Source: Stenotrophomonas sp. ISL-67 (GTDB taxonomy: Bacteria > Pseudomonadota > Gammaproteobacteria > Xanthomonadales > Xanthomonadaceae). Taken from it: a stretch of DNA of 64,000 bases. Positions 1 through 9,768 of the stretch are shown piece by piece. Under the pieces are notes generated by a model that saw only the letters and a list, made by a program, of their open reading frames with translations, ran no database searches and was not told the DNA's origin. The stretch lies in the NCBI RefSeq assembly GCF_018612915.1, contig NZ_JAGGRL010000003.1, forward strand, positions 37,615-101,614, read 5' to 3'. The stretch's first letter is position 1. Each line of letters opens with the position of its first letter. The position numbers and the translations under genes are program-made.

Positions 1-1
1 A

Positions 2-424
2 GAGCGCATACGGCATGGGCTGGATCTGTACCGCCAGGGATATGCGCCGCTGCTGATATTTACCGGGGGCTATGGCGGTACTGGTGCGCGTTTTTCCGAA
101 TCGCAGGTCGCGCGTCGCTACGCCTTGAAACAGGGCGTACCGGAAGACGCGATCCTGATCGAAACCGCGTCGCGTACCACCCGCCAGAACCTGGTCGAGG
201 CGCGCCTGCTGATGGACCAGCACAAGCTGCACCGGGTGATCATCGTCAGCGATCCGCTGCACATGGCGCGCGCGCTGCGCCTGGCCCGCGAACTGGGTAT
301 CGATGCGCTGGCGTCGTCAACGCCGAGCACGCGCTTCCGCAGCTTCCACACCAGCTGGAAGTTTCTGGTGCAGGAAATCTACTTCTTCCACCGCGACATG
401 TTCCCGTCCGCGAACGGTTCCTGA
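2..424 (+). CDS. YdcF-family (DUF218) protein, 5' end outside window
   Basis: The frame is open from the window edge to a stop at 424, giving about 140 C-terminal residues. The pattern 'FTGGYGG', then 'SRTTRQNLVEA', then 'IIVSDPLHMARA' is the conserved core of the YdcF/SanA-like DUF218 family, which are envelope-associated proteins of poorly defined function. The family's hydrophobic N-terminus would lie before base 1. The gene converges on bioC with only 17 bases between them. Confidence 0.8.
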   Translation, partial: ERIRHGLDLYRQGYAPLLIFTGGYGGTGARFSESQVARRYALKQGVPEDAILIETASRTTRQNLVEARLLMDQHKLHRVIIVSDPLHMARALRLARELGIDALASSTPSTRFRSFHTSWKFLVQEIYFFHRDMFPSANGS

Positions 425-441
425 CCGCGTCGGACACGCCA

Positions 442-1326
442 TCAGGTGGTCCTGCGCCGGATTGGAATCGCCGACACCGGCACGCTCGCCACATCCTGCC
501 CGCGCTCACGAATCGGTGCGCCCGCGTCCGGCGACCACGCATGTGCATAGATCACCTCCCAGCTGCTGGGCAGCGTACCGTCTTCCCGGCGCAGCGGCTC
601 ATACGCGGCGCGCGCTGCAGCGAAACGACCGCGCCCGGTCAGCGTATGCCGGCGATCCACGCGCGCGTGGGTGGCGCCGATCGCGCGCAGCTCGCGCATC
701 AGCGCATCCATGTCCGGATAGGTCAGCGTGAACAGGTCGCGGTCCAGCACCGGATCGCGGAAGCCGGACATCATCAGCGCATCGCCGAACTGGGCAATGG
801 GGGGGAAGCGGCTCACGTGCGAGCGGTCGTCGGCACTGGCGAACGCGTCACGCAGCTCGATCAGCGTTTCCGGCCCGAAGGTCGAGCACACCAGCAGCCC
901 ACCTGGCTTGAGCACCCTGCGGAAGCCGGCAAACACCGCCGGCAGGTCTTCCACCCACTGCAGGCACAGGTTGCTGTAGATCACATCCACGCTCTGGTCG
1001 CGCAGCGGCAATGCCTGCGCATCGCCGCATACGCGGGTGAACGGCTTCCACCAGCCGGCCTGCTTCTTCGCCTCGCGCAGCATCGGCTCGGCCATGTCCA
1101 GCGCAATCACCTGCGCCTTGGGCCAGCGCTTCTTCATGGCTGCACTGGCGTGCCCGGTGCCACTGCCAACGTCCAGTACCACCTCCGGCTGCCGGCTCTC
1201 CAGGTAATCCAGCGATTCGAGCAGCCGCTTCTCCACCTCGCGCTGCAGGGCAGCGGCGGCGTCGTAACTGCTGGCGGCGCGCGAGAACGCGCGGCGGACG
1301 TGCTGGGAATCAAAGCTGGCGGTCAT
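442..1326 (-). CDS. bioC: Malonyl-ACP O-methyltransferase BioC
   Basis: SAM-dependent methyltransferase that methylates malonyl-ACP to start pimelate synthesis for biotin. The protein has 294 residues, normal for BioC. The SAM-binding motif I 'VLDVGSGTGHAS' lies near residues 50-61, followed by an acidic 'ALDMAE' and the post-motif 'YSNLCLQWV', typical of BioC. It is the most downstream biotin gene of a minus-strand run that includes bioB, bioF and bioH, and is separated from them by an SDR gene. A GTAG hairpin sits just upstream of its start. Confidence 0.93.
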   Translation of the reverse strand: MTASFDSQHVRRAFSRAASSYDAAAALQREVEKRLLESLDYLESRQPEVVLDVGSGTGHASAAMKKRWPKAQVIALDMAEPMLREAKKQAGWWKPFTRVCGDAQALPLRDQSVDVIYSNLCLQWVEDLPAVFAGFRRVLKPGGLLVCSTFGPETLIELRDAFASADDRSHVSRFPPIAQFGDALMMSGFRDPVLDRDLFTLTYPDMDALMRELRAIGATHARVDRRHTLTGRGRFAAARAAYEPLRREDGTLPSSWEVIYAHAWSPDAGAPIRERGQDVASVPVSAIPIRRRTT

Positions 1327-1357
1327 GAAGGCTCACTACATAATGCAAAGACATGCG

Positions 1358-1382
1358 GTAGCGCACGACCGTGGGTCGTGCG
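1358..1382 (+). repeat. SMAG-type GTAG hairpin
   Basis: GTAG is followed by a perfect 9-bp stem (CGCACGACC / GGTCGTGCG) around a GTG loop. This is the form of the Stenotrophomonas GTAG-headed REP-like repeats. It lies between the bioC start and the SDR stop. Confidence 0.75.
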
Positions 1383-1390
1383 ACGAAAAC

Positions 1391-2173
1391 TCAAAACGTA
1401 CCGGGATACGCCCCGCCATCAATCAACAGGTTCTGCCCGGTGATGTAACCCGACTGCGCGCTGCACAGGAACGCGCACGCCGCGCCGAACTCATCGGCGG
1501 TACCGAAGCGTCCGGCCGGAATGTGGGTGCGCTTGCGTTCGGCGATCTGCCCGGCATCCACGCCCTGCTGCTGGGCCATGTAGGCGAAGTTGCCGCGCAG
1601 CCGGTCGGTGTCGAACTGGCCGGGCAGCAGGTTGTTGAGGGTGACGTTGTGGGCCACGGTGCGGCGTGCCAGCCCGGCGACGAACCCGGTCAGGCCCGAG
1701 CGCGCGCCATTGGACAGGCCCAGGATGTCTATGGGTGCCTTCACCGACGAGGAGGTGATGTTGACCACCCGGCCGAAGCCGCGCTCGATCATGCCGTCCA
1801 CCGTGGCACGGATCAGCGCGATCGGCGCCAGCATGTTCGCGTCCAGCGCGGCGATCCAGTCCTCGCGCTCGAACTGGCGGAAATCACCGGCGGGCGGGCC
1901 ACCGGCGTTGTTGACCAGGATGTCGACCTGCGGGCACGCAGCCAGCGCCGCGGCGCGGCCGGCCTCGGTGGTGACATCGGCAACCACCGTGACGACCTTG
2001 CCGGCGCCTGGCAGCGCCTGCAGTTCGGCGCCGGCGCGGGCCAGGGCTTCCTCACCCCGGGCGGCGATCACCACGTTCACGCCTTCGCGCGCCAGGGCAC
2101 GTGCGCAGCCCAGGCCCAGGCCTTTGCTGGCAGCGCAGACCAGGGCCCAGCGGCCGGCGATTCCAAGGTCCAT
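1391..2173 (-). CDS. SDR-family oxidoreductase lacking the YxxxK motif
   Basis: Short-chain dehydrogenase/reductase fold of 260 residues. The N-terminal cofactor motif is changed (AASKGLGLG instead of TGGxxGIG), 'VNNAGG' is kept, and the C-terminus has 'ITGQNLLIDGGAYPG'. At the place of the catalytic Tyr-x-x-x-Lys the protein reads 'LSNGARSGL', so both Tyr and Lys are absent. That belongs to a divergent SDR branch often annotated as 3-oxoacyl-ACP reductase-like, so the reaction is uncertain. It sits between bioH and bioC, so a role near acyl-ACP chemistry is possible but inferred only from position. Confidence 0.8.
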   Translation of the reverse strand: MDLGIAGRWALVCAASKGLGLGCARALAREGVNVVIAARGEEALARAGAELQALPGAGKVVTVVADVTTEAGRAAALAACPQVDILVNNAGGPPAGDFRQFEREDWIAALDANMLAPIALIRATVDGMIERGFGRVVNITSSSVKAPIDILGLSNGARSGLTGFVAGLARRTVAHNVTLNNLLPGQFDTDRLRGNFAYMAQQQGVDAGQIAERKRTHIPAGRFGTADEFGAACAFLCSAQSGYITGQNLLIDGGAYPGTF

Positions 2174-2231
2174 GCATCAGCTCCATAAAAAGGGACAGGC
2201 GTACATGATCGGCGATGCGCGTGCGCGTGGG

Positions 2232-2993
2232 TCAGGAAAGCGAGGCAACGAAGTGTTGCAGCTGCGCCGCCACCTCATCGGTGTGGCCCAGGAACGGCGC
2301 ATGCCCGCCATGGGCGACCACATGCATGCTGGAACGCGGTGCCAGCGCGGCGGCGGCCTGCATTGCCCGCGCGGAGACCAGCCGGTCGCGCTGCCCGGCC
2401 AGCCACAGGCTGGGCGTGGCCAGGCCGGGCAGGGCGCCGCGCAGGTCGGTGTTTTCCAGCAGGCGCAGGCCTTCCTGCAGGGCGCGCGGGGCGGGTTCAC
2501 CGCGCTCCACCAGCGCCGCGCGCAGGGTGCGCAGTTCCTGCCGGGCGTGTTCAGAGCCCATCGCATCCAGGGCCAGGAAGCGCTCCAGCGTGCCGCGGTA
2601 ATCCTGTGCCAGGTCCTGGCCAAACTGCTCGAACACCGACGTTTCCACTGCGTATGGCCAGTCCTCGCCGCGCACGAAGCGTGGCGTGGCGGCGATCATC
2701 GCCAGCCCGCGCACCTTGGGCAGCGTGGCCGCCGCATGCAGCGCGAACAGTCCGCCCAGCGACCAGCCGCACCAGACCGCCGGTGGGGTGGCGGCCGCTA
2801 TCGCGCTGACCACGAACGGCAGGCGCAGCGGGGTGGCATCGTCGCGGCTGTTGCCGTGCCCGGGCAGGTCGACCAGGTGCAGCTGGAACTGCGTGGAAAG
2901 GCGCTCGACCAGCGGCGCGAACACGCCGCCGTGCAGGGCCCAACCGTGGATCAGTACCAGTGCCGGCCCGCTGCCGACCACCTCGATATGCAT
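2232..2993 (-). CDS. bioH: Pimeloyl-ACP methyl ester carboxylesterase BioH
   Basis: Alpha/beta hydrolase that removes the methyl group from pimeloyl-ACP methyl ester. Features are 'LIHGWALHGGVF' near the N-terminus, the nucleophile elbow 'CGWSLGG', an Asp in 'AGQRDRLV' and the catalytic His in 'HGGHAPFLGH'. The chosen ATG (residue 5 of the longest frame, which opens with GTG at 3005) gives about 253 residues, the usual length. It follows bioF by about 20 bases in the same direction, so the two are probably co-transcribed. Confidence 0.93.
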   Translation of the reverse strand: MHIEVVGSGPALVLIHGWALHGGVFAPLVERLSTQFQLHLVDLPGHGNSRDDATPLRLPFVVSAIAAATPPAVWCGWSLGGLFALHAAATLPKVRGLAMIAATPRFVRGEDWPYAVETSVFEQFGQDLAQDYRGTLERFLALDAMGSEHARQELRTLRAALVERGEPAPRALQEGLRLLENTDLRGALPGLATPSLWLAGQRDRLVSARAMQAAAALAPRSSMHVVAHGGHAPFLGHTDEVAAQLQHFVASLS

Positions 2994-3015
2994 GCTCACA
3001 CCCAACCGCCGTGCA

Positions 3016-4227
3016 TCACGCGCTCAGTGCATCCAGCGTCTGCTGGCGCAGCACCTGGTCGCGCGCGTGTGCAATGGCATCGGTGAGCGCGCGTACTTCC
3101 GGCACCGTGTGCAGCGCCGACAGGGTCACGCGCAGGCGCGCCTTGCCTTCGGGCACGGTCGGCGGACGGATCGCGCTGACCAGGAAACCGGCTGCTTCCA
3201 GCGCGGCCGACAGCGCCACCACCGTCGATTCGGCCCCGCACAGCAGCGGCTGGATCGGTGTATCGGAGGGCATCAGTTCCAGCCCATGCTGGCGCGCGCC
3301 GGCACGGAACACGCCGACCAGTTCGGCCAGCTTTTCGCGGCGCCAGTCGTCGCGGCGCGCCAGCTTCACGGCGGCCAATGCAGCAGCGGCCTGCGCCGGC
3401 GGCACTGCCGTGGTGTAGATGTAGGGGCGCGCGGTTTCGGCCAGGTGCTGGATCATCGCTTCGTCGCCCACCACCAGCGCGCCGCTGCCACCCAATGCCT
3501 TGCCCAGCGTGACCAGCTGCAGCGGCACATCGGCTACGCCCAGCCCGGCCTCCGCCACGCAGCCACGTCCGTGCTCACCGATGACGCCCACGCCATGCGC
3601 GTCGTCCACGTACAACAACGCTTCCTGCATGCGTGCAACCAGCGAAAGCGAACGCAGCGGGGCGATGTCGCCATCCATGCTGAAGACACCATCGGTGACC
3701 AGCATCGCCGCGCCGTCCGGCGCATGCTTGAGCTGGCGCAGTGAGCCTTCGGTATCCAGGTGCGGGTAGCGGCGCAGCCGGCAGCCGGCCAGGCGCGTGG
3801 CATCGAGCAGGCTGGCGTGGTTGAGCCGGTCCTGCACGCACACATCGTCTTCTTCGCTGAGCAGCGCCTGCTGTACGGCCAGGTTGGCGGCAAAGCCGCT
3901 GCCGAACAGCAGCGCACGCGGGTAGCCCAGCCAATCGGCCACTTCCCGTTCCAGCGCTTCATGCAGCGCATGGTGGCCGCAGATCAGGTGCGAGGCCGTC
4001 GCCCCGGCGCCTTCGCGCGCGGCGGCGTCCTGCAGGGCGCTGACCACGCCGAACTGCTGGGACAGGCCCAGGTAGTCGTTGCTGCAGAAGCCAGTGAGCC
4101 ACTGGCCATTGAGTTCCAGACGCACGCCATCCCGGCGGGTCACGGTGCGGCGCGCGCGGATCCGCCCCTGCGCGTCGCGAAGCTTGCGCTGGGACTGGAT
4201 GCGGTCGTGCAGGTCAGGGCGGGCCAT
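3016..4227 (-). CDS. bioF: 8-amino-7-oxononanoate synthase BioF
   Basis: PLP-dependent enzyme that condenses pimeloyl-ACP with alanine. About 403 residues from the ATG before 'ARPDLHDRI'; another ATG lies 9 bases upstream. Visible landmarks are '[10 protein letters not shown]', '[17 protein letters not shown]' and the PLP-lysine region '[11 protein letters not shown]'. Order in the run is bioB-bioF-bioH on the minus strand with short gaps. Confidence 0.95.
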   Translation of the reverse strand: MARPDLHDRIQSQRKLRDAQGRIRARRTVTRRDGVRLELNGQWLTGFCSNDYLGLSQQFGVVSALQDAAAREGAGATASHLICGHHALHEALEREVADWLGYPRALLFGSGFAANLAVQQALLSEEDDVCVQDRLNHASLLDATRLAGCRLRRYPHLDTEGSLRQLKHAPDGAAMLVTDGVFSMDGDIAPLRSLSLVARMQEALLYVDDAHGVGVIGEHGRGCVAEAGLGVADVPLQLVTLGKALGGSGALVVGDEAMIQHLAETARPYIYTTAVPPAQAAAALAAVKLARRDDWRREKLAELVGVFRAGARQHGLELMPSDTPIQPLLCGAESTVVALSAALEAAGFLVSAIRPPTVPEGKARLRVTLSALHTVPEVRALTDAIAHARDQVLRQQTLDALSA

Positions 4228-4308
4228 GGTCGTCAATGTCTCATGGGCGGACAGGGGAGCTAGCGTACCCGGTTGCCGGGCGTTGCGCTGTACCGCCGGG
4301 CGCAGGGC

Positions 4309-5358
4309 TCAGGCCGCTTGTCCGCCGATAGACGACGAGCGTTGGTCGTCGCAGGTAATGTCGGCATGCACGGTGCCGGGGCGGTCATGTCCGGGCGCGT
4401 CGACCTGCACCGCCATCGGGCGCAGGCCCAGCCGGCTGAACAGGGCCAGGTCGCGCTCGGTGTCCGGGTTGCCGGTGGTAAGCAGCTTTTCGCCATGGAA
4501 GATCGAGTTGGCCCCGGCCAGGAAGCACAGCGCCTGCAGCTCATCGCTCATCGCGTCGCGCCCGGCCGACAGCCGCACCATGGCCTTGGGCATGGCGATC
4601 CGCGCCACCGCGATCATCCGCACGAACTCGAACGGGTCCAGTTCGGCACTGCCATGCAGCGGCGTGCCGGCCACCTGCACCAACCGGTTGATCGGCACCG
4701 AATCGGGGTGCGCCGGCAGGTTGGCCAGCGCCAGCAGCAGCCCGGCGCGGTGCGCGCGGGTTTCGCCCATGCCGACGATGCCGCCGCAGCAGGTTTTCAG
4801 CCCGGCCTGGCGCACGTGTTCCAGCGTGTCCAGACGGTCCTGGTACTGGCGGGTGTGGATGATGGAGTCGTAATAGTCCGGCGCGGTGTCCAGGTTGTGG
4901 TTGTAGTAGTCCAGCCCGGCCTCGCGCAGGGCCACAGCCTGCGCACCATCGAGCATGCCCAGCGTGGCGCAGGTTTCCAGCCCCAGCGCCTTCACCTCGC
5001 GGATCATCGCCGCCACCTTGGGGATGTCGCGGTCCTTGGGCGAACGCCACGCCGCGCCCATGCAGAACCGAGACGCCCCCGCCGCCTTGGCCTGGCGGGC
5101 CTTGGCGACCACATCCCCGGTGGCCATCAGCTTCTGTGCGCTCACCCCGGTGTCGTAGCGCTGCGCCTGCGGGCAGTACGCGCAGTCTTCCGGGCAACCG
5201 CCGGTCTTGACCGACAGCAGGGTCGAGACCTGCACCTCCGCCGGATCAAACTGCGCCCGGTGCACGCCCGCTGCCCGGTACAGCAGATCGGGGAACGGCA
5301 GGTCGAACAGCGCCAGCAGCTCCTCGGGGTGCCAGTCGTGGCGGATGACAGAAGCCAT
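4309..5358 (-). CDS. bioB: Biotin synthase BioB
   Basis: Radical SAM enzyme that inserts sulfur into dethiobiotin. The 4Fe-4S motif 'CPEDCAYC' is present, with '[10 protein letters not shown]' and 'YYNHNLDT' as family landmarks. Start chosen at the ATG of '[13 protein letters not shown]', preceded by AGGA; an earlier in-frame ATG would add 22 residues unlike BioB. The C-terminal tail of about 30 residues after '[10 protein letters not shown]' is longer than in E. coli. It is the first gene of the minus-strand biotin run and is divergent from comF. Confidence 0.95.
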   Translation of the reverse strand: MASVIRHDWHPEELLALFDLPFPDLLYRAAGVHRAQFDPAEVQVSTLLSVKTGGCPEDCAYCPQAQRYDTGVSAQKLMATGDVVAKARQAKAAGASRFCMGAAWRSPKDRDIPKVAAMIREVKALGLETCATLGMLDGAQAVALREAGLDYYNHNLDTAPDYYDSIIHTRQYQDRLDTLEHVRQAGLKTCCGGIVGMGETRAHRAGLLLALANLPAHPDSVPINRLVQVAGTPLHGSAELDPFEFVRMIAVARIAMPKAMVRLSAGRDAMSDELQALCFLAGANSIFHGEKLLTTGNPDTERDLALFSRLGLRPMAVQVDAPGHDRPGTVHADITCDDQRSSSIGGQAA

Positions 5359-5417
5359 GGGGGTGTCCTGACAGATTGGGGAGCGAAAGGGCGGCAGTCT
5401 GGTGAGGTTGAGGGAGA

Positions 5418-5451
5418 CTGTCAACCATATGGACTTACGAAAAGTTTACGA
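5418..5451. promoter_or_regulatory. Candidate BirA-like biotin operator
   Basis: CTGTCAACC and AGTTTACGA are separated by 16 bases. The E. coli BirA operator is TTGTAAACC, a spacer of about 16 bases and GGTTTACAA, so the half-sites match at roughly 6 and 7 of 9 positions. It lies in the bioB-comF divergent gap and overlaps the comF start codon. Similarity by eye only. Confidence 0.35.
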
Positions 5452-6130
5452 CGTGCTGGGCTGGTTGGGGCATCAATGCTTGCCGCTGCGTTGCCTGGTC
5501 TGCGCCAACCCGGGCCATGACGGGCTGGATCTATGCGCCGTCTGCTACGCCGAGCTGCCCTGGAACGACCATGCCTGCCCGACGTGCGCGCTGCCGCTGC
5601 CGCCGGACGAACCGGCTGCGGCCTGCGGTGCCTGCCTGCGCGAGCCGCCGCGGCAGGTCGGGGCGGCGGCGACCTTCCTGTATGCGCCGCCGATCGACCG
5701 GCTGGTGTTGCGCTTCAAGTTCCACCAGGACCTGGCGGCCGGGCGGCTGCTCTCGCAGCTGATGCTGCACGCCGTGCCCGATTTCGTGCAGCACCCGCTG
5801 CTGCCGATGCCGCTGCATGGGCGCAGGCTGCGCGATCGCGGCTACGACCAGGCCCGGGAGCTGGCCCGCCCCTTGGCGCGGGAGCTGGAGCTGCCGCTGT
5901 GGACCGGGCTGTGCCGCAGCCGGGCAACCATGGCCCAGTCCACGCTGGACGCGGAGGCACGGCGCCAGAACCTCAAAGGTGCCTTCGCCGTGCAGGCTAC
6001 CCCGCCGCCCCAACTGACCCTGGTCGACGACGTGATGACCACCGGCGCCACCCTGGAAGCGGCCGTGCGCGCGCTGCGCCGGTCCGGCCTGCAGGAGGCC
6101 ACGCTGTGGGTCTGCGCCCGGGCGCCCTGA
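5429..6130 (+). CDS. comF: ComF-family phosphoribosyltransferase-like protein
   Basis: About 233 residues. An N-terminal zinc-ribbon region has Cys pairs ('CLVC', 'CAVC', 'CPTC', 'CGAC'). The C-terminal half is a phosphoribosyltransferase fold with the PRPP-binding stretch '[13 protein letters not shown]'. ComF acts in uptake of single-stranded DNA during competence; in many gammaproteobacteria it lies beside the bio genes, as here. Start chosen at the ATG before '[10 protein letters not shown]'; an upstream start would add nine residues. Confidence 0.9.
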   Translation: MDLRKVYDVLGWLGHQCLPLRCLVCANPGHDGLDLCAVCYAELPWNDHACPTCALPLPPDEPAAACGACLREPPRQVGAAATFLYAPPIDRLVLRFKFHQDLAAGRLLSQLMLHAVPDFVQHPLLPMPLHGRRLRDRGYDQARELARPLARELELPLWTGLCRSRATMAQSTLDAEARRQNLKGAFAVQATPPPQLTLVDDVMTTGATLEAAVRALRRSGLQEATLWVCARAP

Positions 6131-6199
6131 GCCCTTTGTCGCGGCCTGCACACGGGGCGGGCCTAGCATCGCGCTTGACCTCCCTCCAGGAACACCGTC

Positions 6200-6763
6200 A
6201 TGAGCCAGGCTCCGGAACTGCGCACCACGTCGTTGTTGTCACTCGTTGGGCGTAGCTGGTGGGTGATGTTGTTGTACGGCCTGCTGGCGATAGGCTTCGG
6301 CCTGATCGCCATCACCCGGCCGCTGTCGGCCGCCGCTGGGCTGGCCTGGGCCATCGGGGTGATGGCACTGGTGGAGGGCCTGATCAGCCTGTTTGCGGTG
6401 TTTGGCGGCAACAGCGGCGCGCCGCGCGGCTGGGCCCTGCTTTACGCGCTGGCGTCGATCGGCTTCGGCGCACTGGCGGTGATCAACCCGCTGGTCACCG
6501 CCAAGGTGCTGGTGCTGATCCTGTCGATCTGGCTGGTCATGGCCGGTATCTACCGCATCGTGTTCGCGATCCGCGTGCGCAAGCAGATCGAAGGCGAATG
6601 GCTGCTCATCGTCAGCGGCCTGCTGGCCATCGTGCTGGGCGCGATGATGTTCGCCAACCCGCTGGGCGGGGTGGCGGTGACCACGCTGTGGATCGGCATC
6701 GGCAGCCTGATCTACGGCATCCTGCAGATCGCGGTGGCGTTCCGGCTGCGGAAGCTGCGCTGA
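6200..6763 (+). CDS. HdeD-family (DUF308) membrane protein
   Basis: 187 residues, almost all hydrophobic, with about six predicted membrane segments arranged as repeated helix pairs. This is the layout of HdeD/DUF308 proteins, linked to acid resistance in E. coli. A plausible ribosome site (CCTCCAGGAACACC) precedes the ATG. It stands alone between comF and the convergent sugar porter gene. Confidence 0.85.
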   Translation: MSQAPELRTTSLLSLVGRSWWVMLLYGLLAIGFGLIAITRPLSAAAGLAWAIGVMALVEGLISLFAVFGGNSGAPRGWALLYALASIGFGALAVINPLVTAKVLVLILSIWLVMAGIYRIVFAIRVRKQIEGEWLLIVSGLLAIVLGAMMFANPLGGVAVTTLWIGIGSLIYGILQIAVAFRLRKLR

Positions 6764-6788
6764 GCGGAAATGCCCAGCGCAGAGGTCA

Positions 6789-8603
6789 TCAACGGCGCTG
6801 GAACCGCGCCTCGATCTCCTCCAGCGTCTTGCCCTTGGTTTCCGGCAGCAGGAACGCGGCCACCAGGAAGTACAGCAGCGTGCACCCGGCCCAGAAGAAG
6901 AACATGCTGGCGTAGCCGTGGTGGCCGACCGTGGGCAGGAAGATCGCGGCGATCACCGTAGACACGAACTGGTTGATCAACAGCGCGATGCTCATGCCGT
7001 TGGAGCGGATGCGGGTGGGCATCAGCTCGGACAGCGCCAGCCATACGCATACGCCCGGGCCCACCGCGAAGAAGGCGACGAAGAGCAGGATGCAGCCGGC
7101 GACCATCCAGCCGTGGGTGGGCGAGGGCACCGGGCCGATCACCGCGCGTTCGATCACCAGTGGCGCCTGCGCGGCGGCGGCCGGATCCGGGAACGGATTG
7201 AGATTCACGCGGCGGAAGAACGCCCCGATCACGCTGTCTGCCGACACTGCATCCTCACGGCGGATCTGCAGCGTGGCGTCGATCGGGTTGTCGCTGCGCA
7301 GCGAGCGCACGTTGCTGAAGCCGCCATAGGCATAGGACACGGTCAGCTGCAGCGGCTGGTCGCTGGCGCTGGCGTCCAGGCGGCGCCACTGCGCGGCGTC
7401 CATCGGCAACGACAGGCTGTCGCCGACCACCTGCTGGTGCAGCACGGGCTGCACATCCAACCGCCCATGTTCGCTGCGCACGAACAGCAATGCCGCCCCG
7501 AGCAGGGCGATGGTGATGCCGCCGGTGCCCAGCATCAGCAGGAACTTGCGGCCCTTGCGGTCCACCAGCACCAGCGCCACCACCGTCATCAGCGCGTTGA
7601 GCAGCTTGATCGATACATCGGCCCAGTTGGCCACCGCACCGGGCAGGCCGGCCTGGTTGAGGATGTTCACCGCATAGGCCAGCACCGAGTTGATGCCGGT
7701 GGCCTGGGTGAAGGCCAGTACCAGGCAGGCCAGTACGAACGGCCACACATACCGGCGGCTCAACAGCGGGTCACGCCTGGCCGGGGTGCCATCGCTGGCT
7801 GGCGCATCGGGCGCCTGCATGCGCGCCAGCGTGGCTTCGACGTCCGCCGGGGCCACCGTGCGCTGCAACGCGCTGCGCGCCTTTGCGATGCGACCGCGCC
7901 GCACCAGCCAGCGCGGCGATTCGCTGATCAGCAGCGCGCCGCCGGTGAACACCAGCCCGGGCAGCAGGCAGCTCCAGAAGATGGTGCGCCAGGCATGGTC
8001 CTTCACCGCGAACAGCAGGCGCTGCTGTTCCTCGCCTGGCAGGTGGCGCACCGCCGCAGCGGCCGCGTCCACGCTGTGCGCCTGGTACAAGCCGATCACC
8101 GCAGCCAGCACCAGCCCGATGGTGAGCAGCAGCTGGAACATCGCTGCACCGCGTCCGCGCCGTTCGGGGCTGAGCACTTCGGCCAGGTACAGCGGCACCA
8201 CCACGCCGATCAGGCCACCGCTGATGCCCTGCAGCAGCCGCCCCATCAACAGCGGTCCATAGCCTTCGGACAGCGCCATCACCGGAATGCTCGCCGTGAA
8301 CAACACGCCGGCCAGCAGCATCGTGCCGCGCCGGCCGATCAGGTCGGCGATGGCGCCGGCAAACAGCGAGGACAGCACGCTGCCGAGCAACACCGCGGCC
8401 ACCACGAAGCCAAGCTGCTGCGTGGTGAGATGCCAGCTGGTCGTGGCGGTGGCTTCCAGGTAGGGCAGGGCGCCGGCAATGATGCCGATATCGATGCCAT
8501 AGAGCAGGCCGCCCATGCCGCCGATGAAGAGTAGATAACGCACCGGCCAATGCGGCGCGTTATTGGAAGCGGGCACGGGCATAACGGCAGAAGCGTCGTT
8601 CAT
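6789..8603 (-). CDS. MFS sugar porter with large periplasmic insertion
   Basis: Major facilitator, sugar porter branch: 'DRKGRKFLLMLG' loop, 'PERRGRGAAM' and the C-terminal 'LPETKGKTLEEIE' signature. At 604 residues it is about 130 longer than usual. The excess is mainly a soluble segment of roughly 115 residues (about 385-500) between two late membrane helices, predicted to face the periplasm. As the last gene of the amino-sugar run (49 bases after the deacetylase) it is the likely inner-membrane importer of GalNAc. Substrate is inferred from context. Confidence 0.85.
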   Translation of the reverse strand: MNDASAVMPVPASNNAPHWPVRYLLFIGGMGGLLYGIDIGIIAGALPYLEATATTSWHLTTQQLGFVVAAVLLGSVLSSLFAGAIADLIGRRGTMLLAGVLFTASIPVMALSEGYGPLLMGRLLQGISGGLIGVVVPLYLAEVLSPERRGRGAAMFQLLLTIGLVLAAVIGLYQAHSVDAAAAAVRHLPGEEQQRLLFAVKDHAWRTIFWSCLLPGLVFTGGALLISESPRWLVRRGRIAKARSALQRTVAPADVEATLARMQAPDAPASDGTPARRDPLLSRRYVWPFVLACLVLAFTQATGINSVLAYAVNILNQAGLPGAVANWADVSIKLLNALMTVVALVLVDRKGRKFLLMLGTGGITIALLGAALLFVRSEHGRLDVQPVLHQQVVGDSLSLPMDAAQWRRLDASASDQPLQLTVSYAYGGFSNVRSLRSDNPIDATLQIRREDAVSADSVIGAFFRRVNLNPFPDPAAAAQAPLVIERAVIGPVPSPTHGWMVAGCILLFVAFFAVGPGVCVWLALSELMPTRIRSNGMSIALLINQFVSTVIAAIFLPTVGHHGYASMFFFWAGCTLLYFLVAAFLLPETKGKTLEEIEARFQRR

Positions 8604-8652
8604 GGTGCGGTCCTGTCTACGATGGAACGCGCCGCACGCGGCGCGGAATCAC

Positions 8653-9768
8653 TCAATCAAGCGCGATGCTTTCGCCTTCCACGACCACCTGTTGCACGCG
8701 CAGGCCATGGTCCAACACCACCAGATCCGCCCACGCGCCCGGTTGCAGGCGGCCGCGGTCGTCCAGGCCCAGATAGTCCGCGGGGTAGCGTGAAACGCGG
8801 TTGGACGCGTCATCCAGCACCAGTCCCAGCGCCACCAGGTTGCGCAGCGCCTGGTCCATGGTCAGCGCGCTGCCGGCCAGCGAACCGCTTTCCAGGCGCA
8901 CGCAGCCCAGGCACTTGTGCACGCGCTGCACACCCAGCGCGTACTCACCATCGGGCATGCCGGTGGCGGCGGTGGCATCGGTCACGCAGTACAGGCGCGG
9001 AATCGCGCGCAGCGCGGTGCGGATCGCACCGGGGTGCACGTGCTGCAGGTCGGGAATGAGTTCGGCGTATTCGGCATGCGCCAGCGCCGCCGTGGCGATG
9101 CCGGGGTGGTAGTGGTCCACGCCGGTCATGCCATTGAACAGGTGGGTGAAGCCGGCGGCGCCTGCATCCAGCGCGGCCACGCCTTCTTCATAGGTGCCCG
9201 CGCTGTGGCCCAGCTGCACGCGGATGCCCAACGCAGTGAGCGCGGGGATCAACGCAAGGTGCTGGCCGATTTCCGGCGCCAGGGTCAGCACCTTGATCGG
9301 CGCGATGGCGTGCAGGCGGCGCACATCCCCAAGCGTGGCTTCCACCACCAGCGGTGGCTGCGCGCCCAGGCGTTCGGCACTGATGAAGGGGCCCTCCAGG
9401 TGCACGCCCAGTACGCGCGCCATGCCGTGGCCGCGCTGCGCGATCGCGGTGGACAGGCCCCGCAGCGCACGCACGATATCGTCCGGCTCGGCGGTCATGG
9501 TGGTGCCCAGCAGCGCGGTGGTGCCATGCCGCGCATGCGCGCGCGCCACCGTCTGTGCGGTATCCCCGCCCTGCATGATGTCCACCCCGGCGCCGCCATG
9601 CACATGCAGGTCGATGAAGCCGGGCAGGATCAGCGGTACCTCGTCATCGCCGCGCGGGTCGGCGTGGTCGCTGTTGATCGAAATGATGCGCTGGTCGTAG
9701 GCGATGTCGCCGCGCACCCATCCGCAAGGGGTCAGCACGCGGCCATGCAGGATGGAGGCTGGGTTCAA
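8653..9768 (-). CDS. N-acetylgalactosamine/glucosamine-6-phosphate deacetylase
   Basis: Amidohydrolase family, 371 residues. It has the metal-binding 'GFIDLHVHGG', 'LGVHLEGPF', 'QLGHSAGT' and 'FTHLFNGMT', and the catalytic Asp region 'YCVTDATAATG'. It removes the acetyl group from the 6-phosphorylated amino sugar. Context (AgaS-like, KbaZ-like, GalNAc-releasing hydrolases) favours the GalNAc-6-phosphate (AgaA-type) role over strict NagA. Its start overlaps the regulator stop by 4 bases. Confidence 0.9.
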   Translation of the reverse strand: MNPASILHGRVLTPCGWVRGDIAYDQRIISINSDHADPRGDDEVPLILPGFIDLHVHGGAGVDIMQGGDTAQTVARAHARHGTTALLGTTMTAEPDDIVRALRGLSTAIAQRGHGMARVLGVHLEGPFISAERLGAQPPLVVEATLGDVRRLHAIAPIKVLTLAPEIGQHLALIPALTALGIRVQLGHSAGTYEEGVAALDAGAAGFTHLFNGMTGVDHYHPGIATAALAHAEYAELIPDLQHVHPGAIRTALRAIPRLYCVTDATAATGMPDGEYALGVQRVHKCLGCVRLESGSLAGSALTMDQALRNLVALGLVLDDASNRVSRYPADYLGLDDRGRLQPGAWADLVVLDHGLRVQQVVVEGESIALD

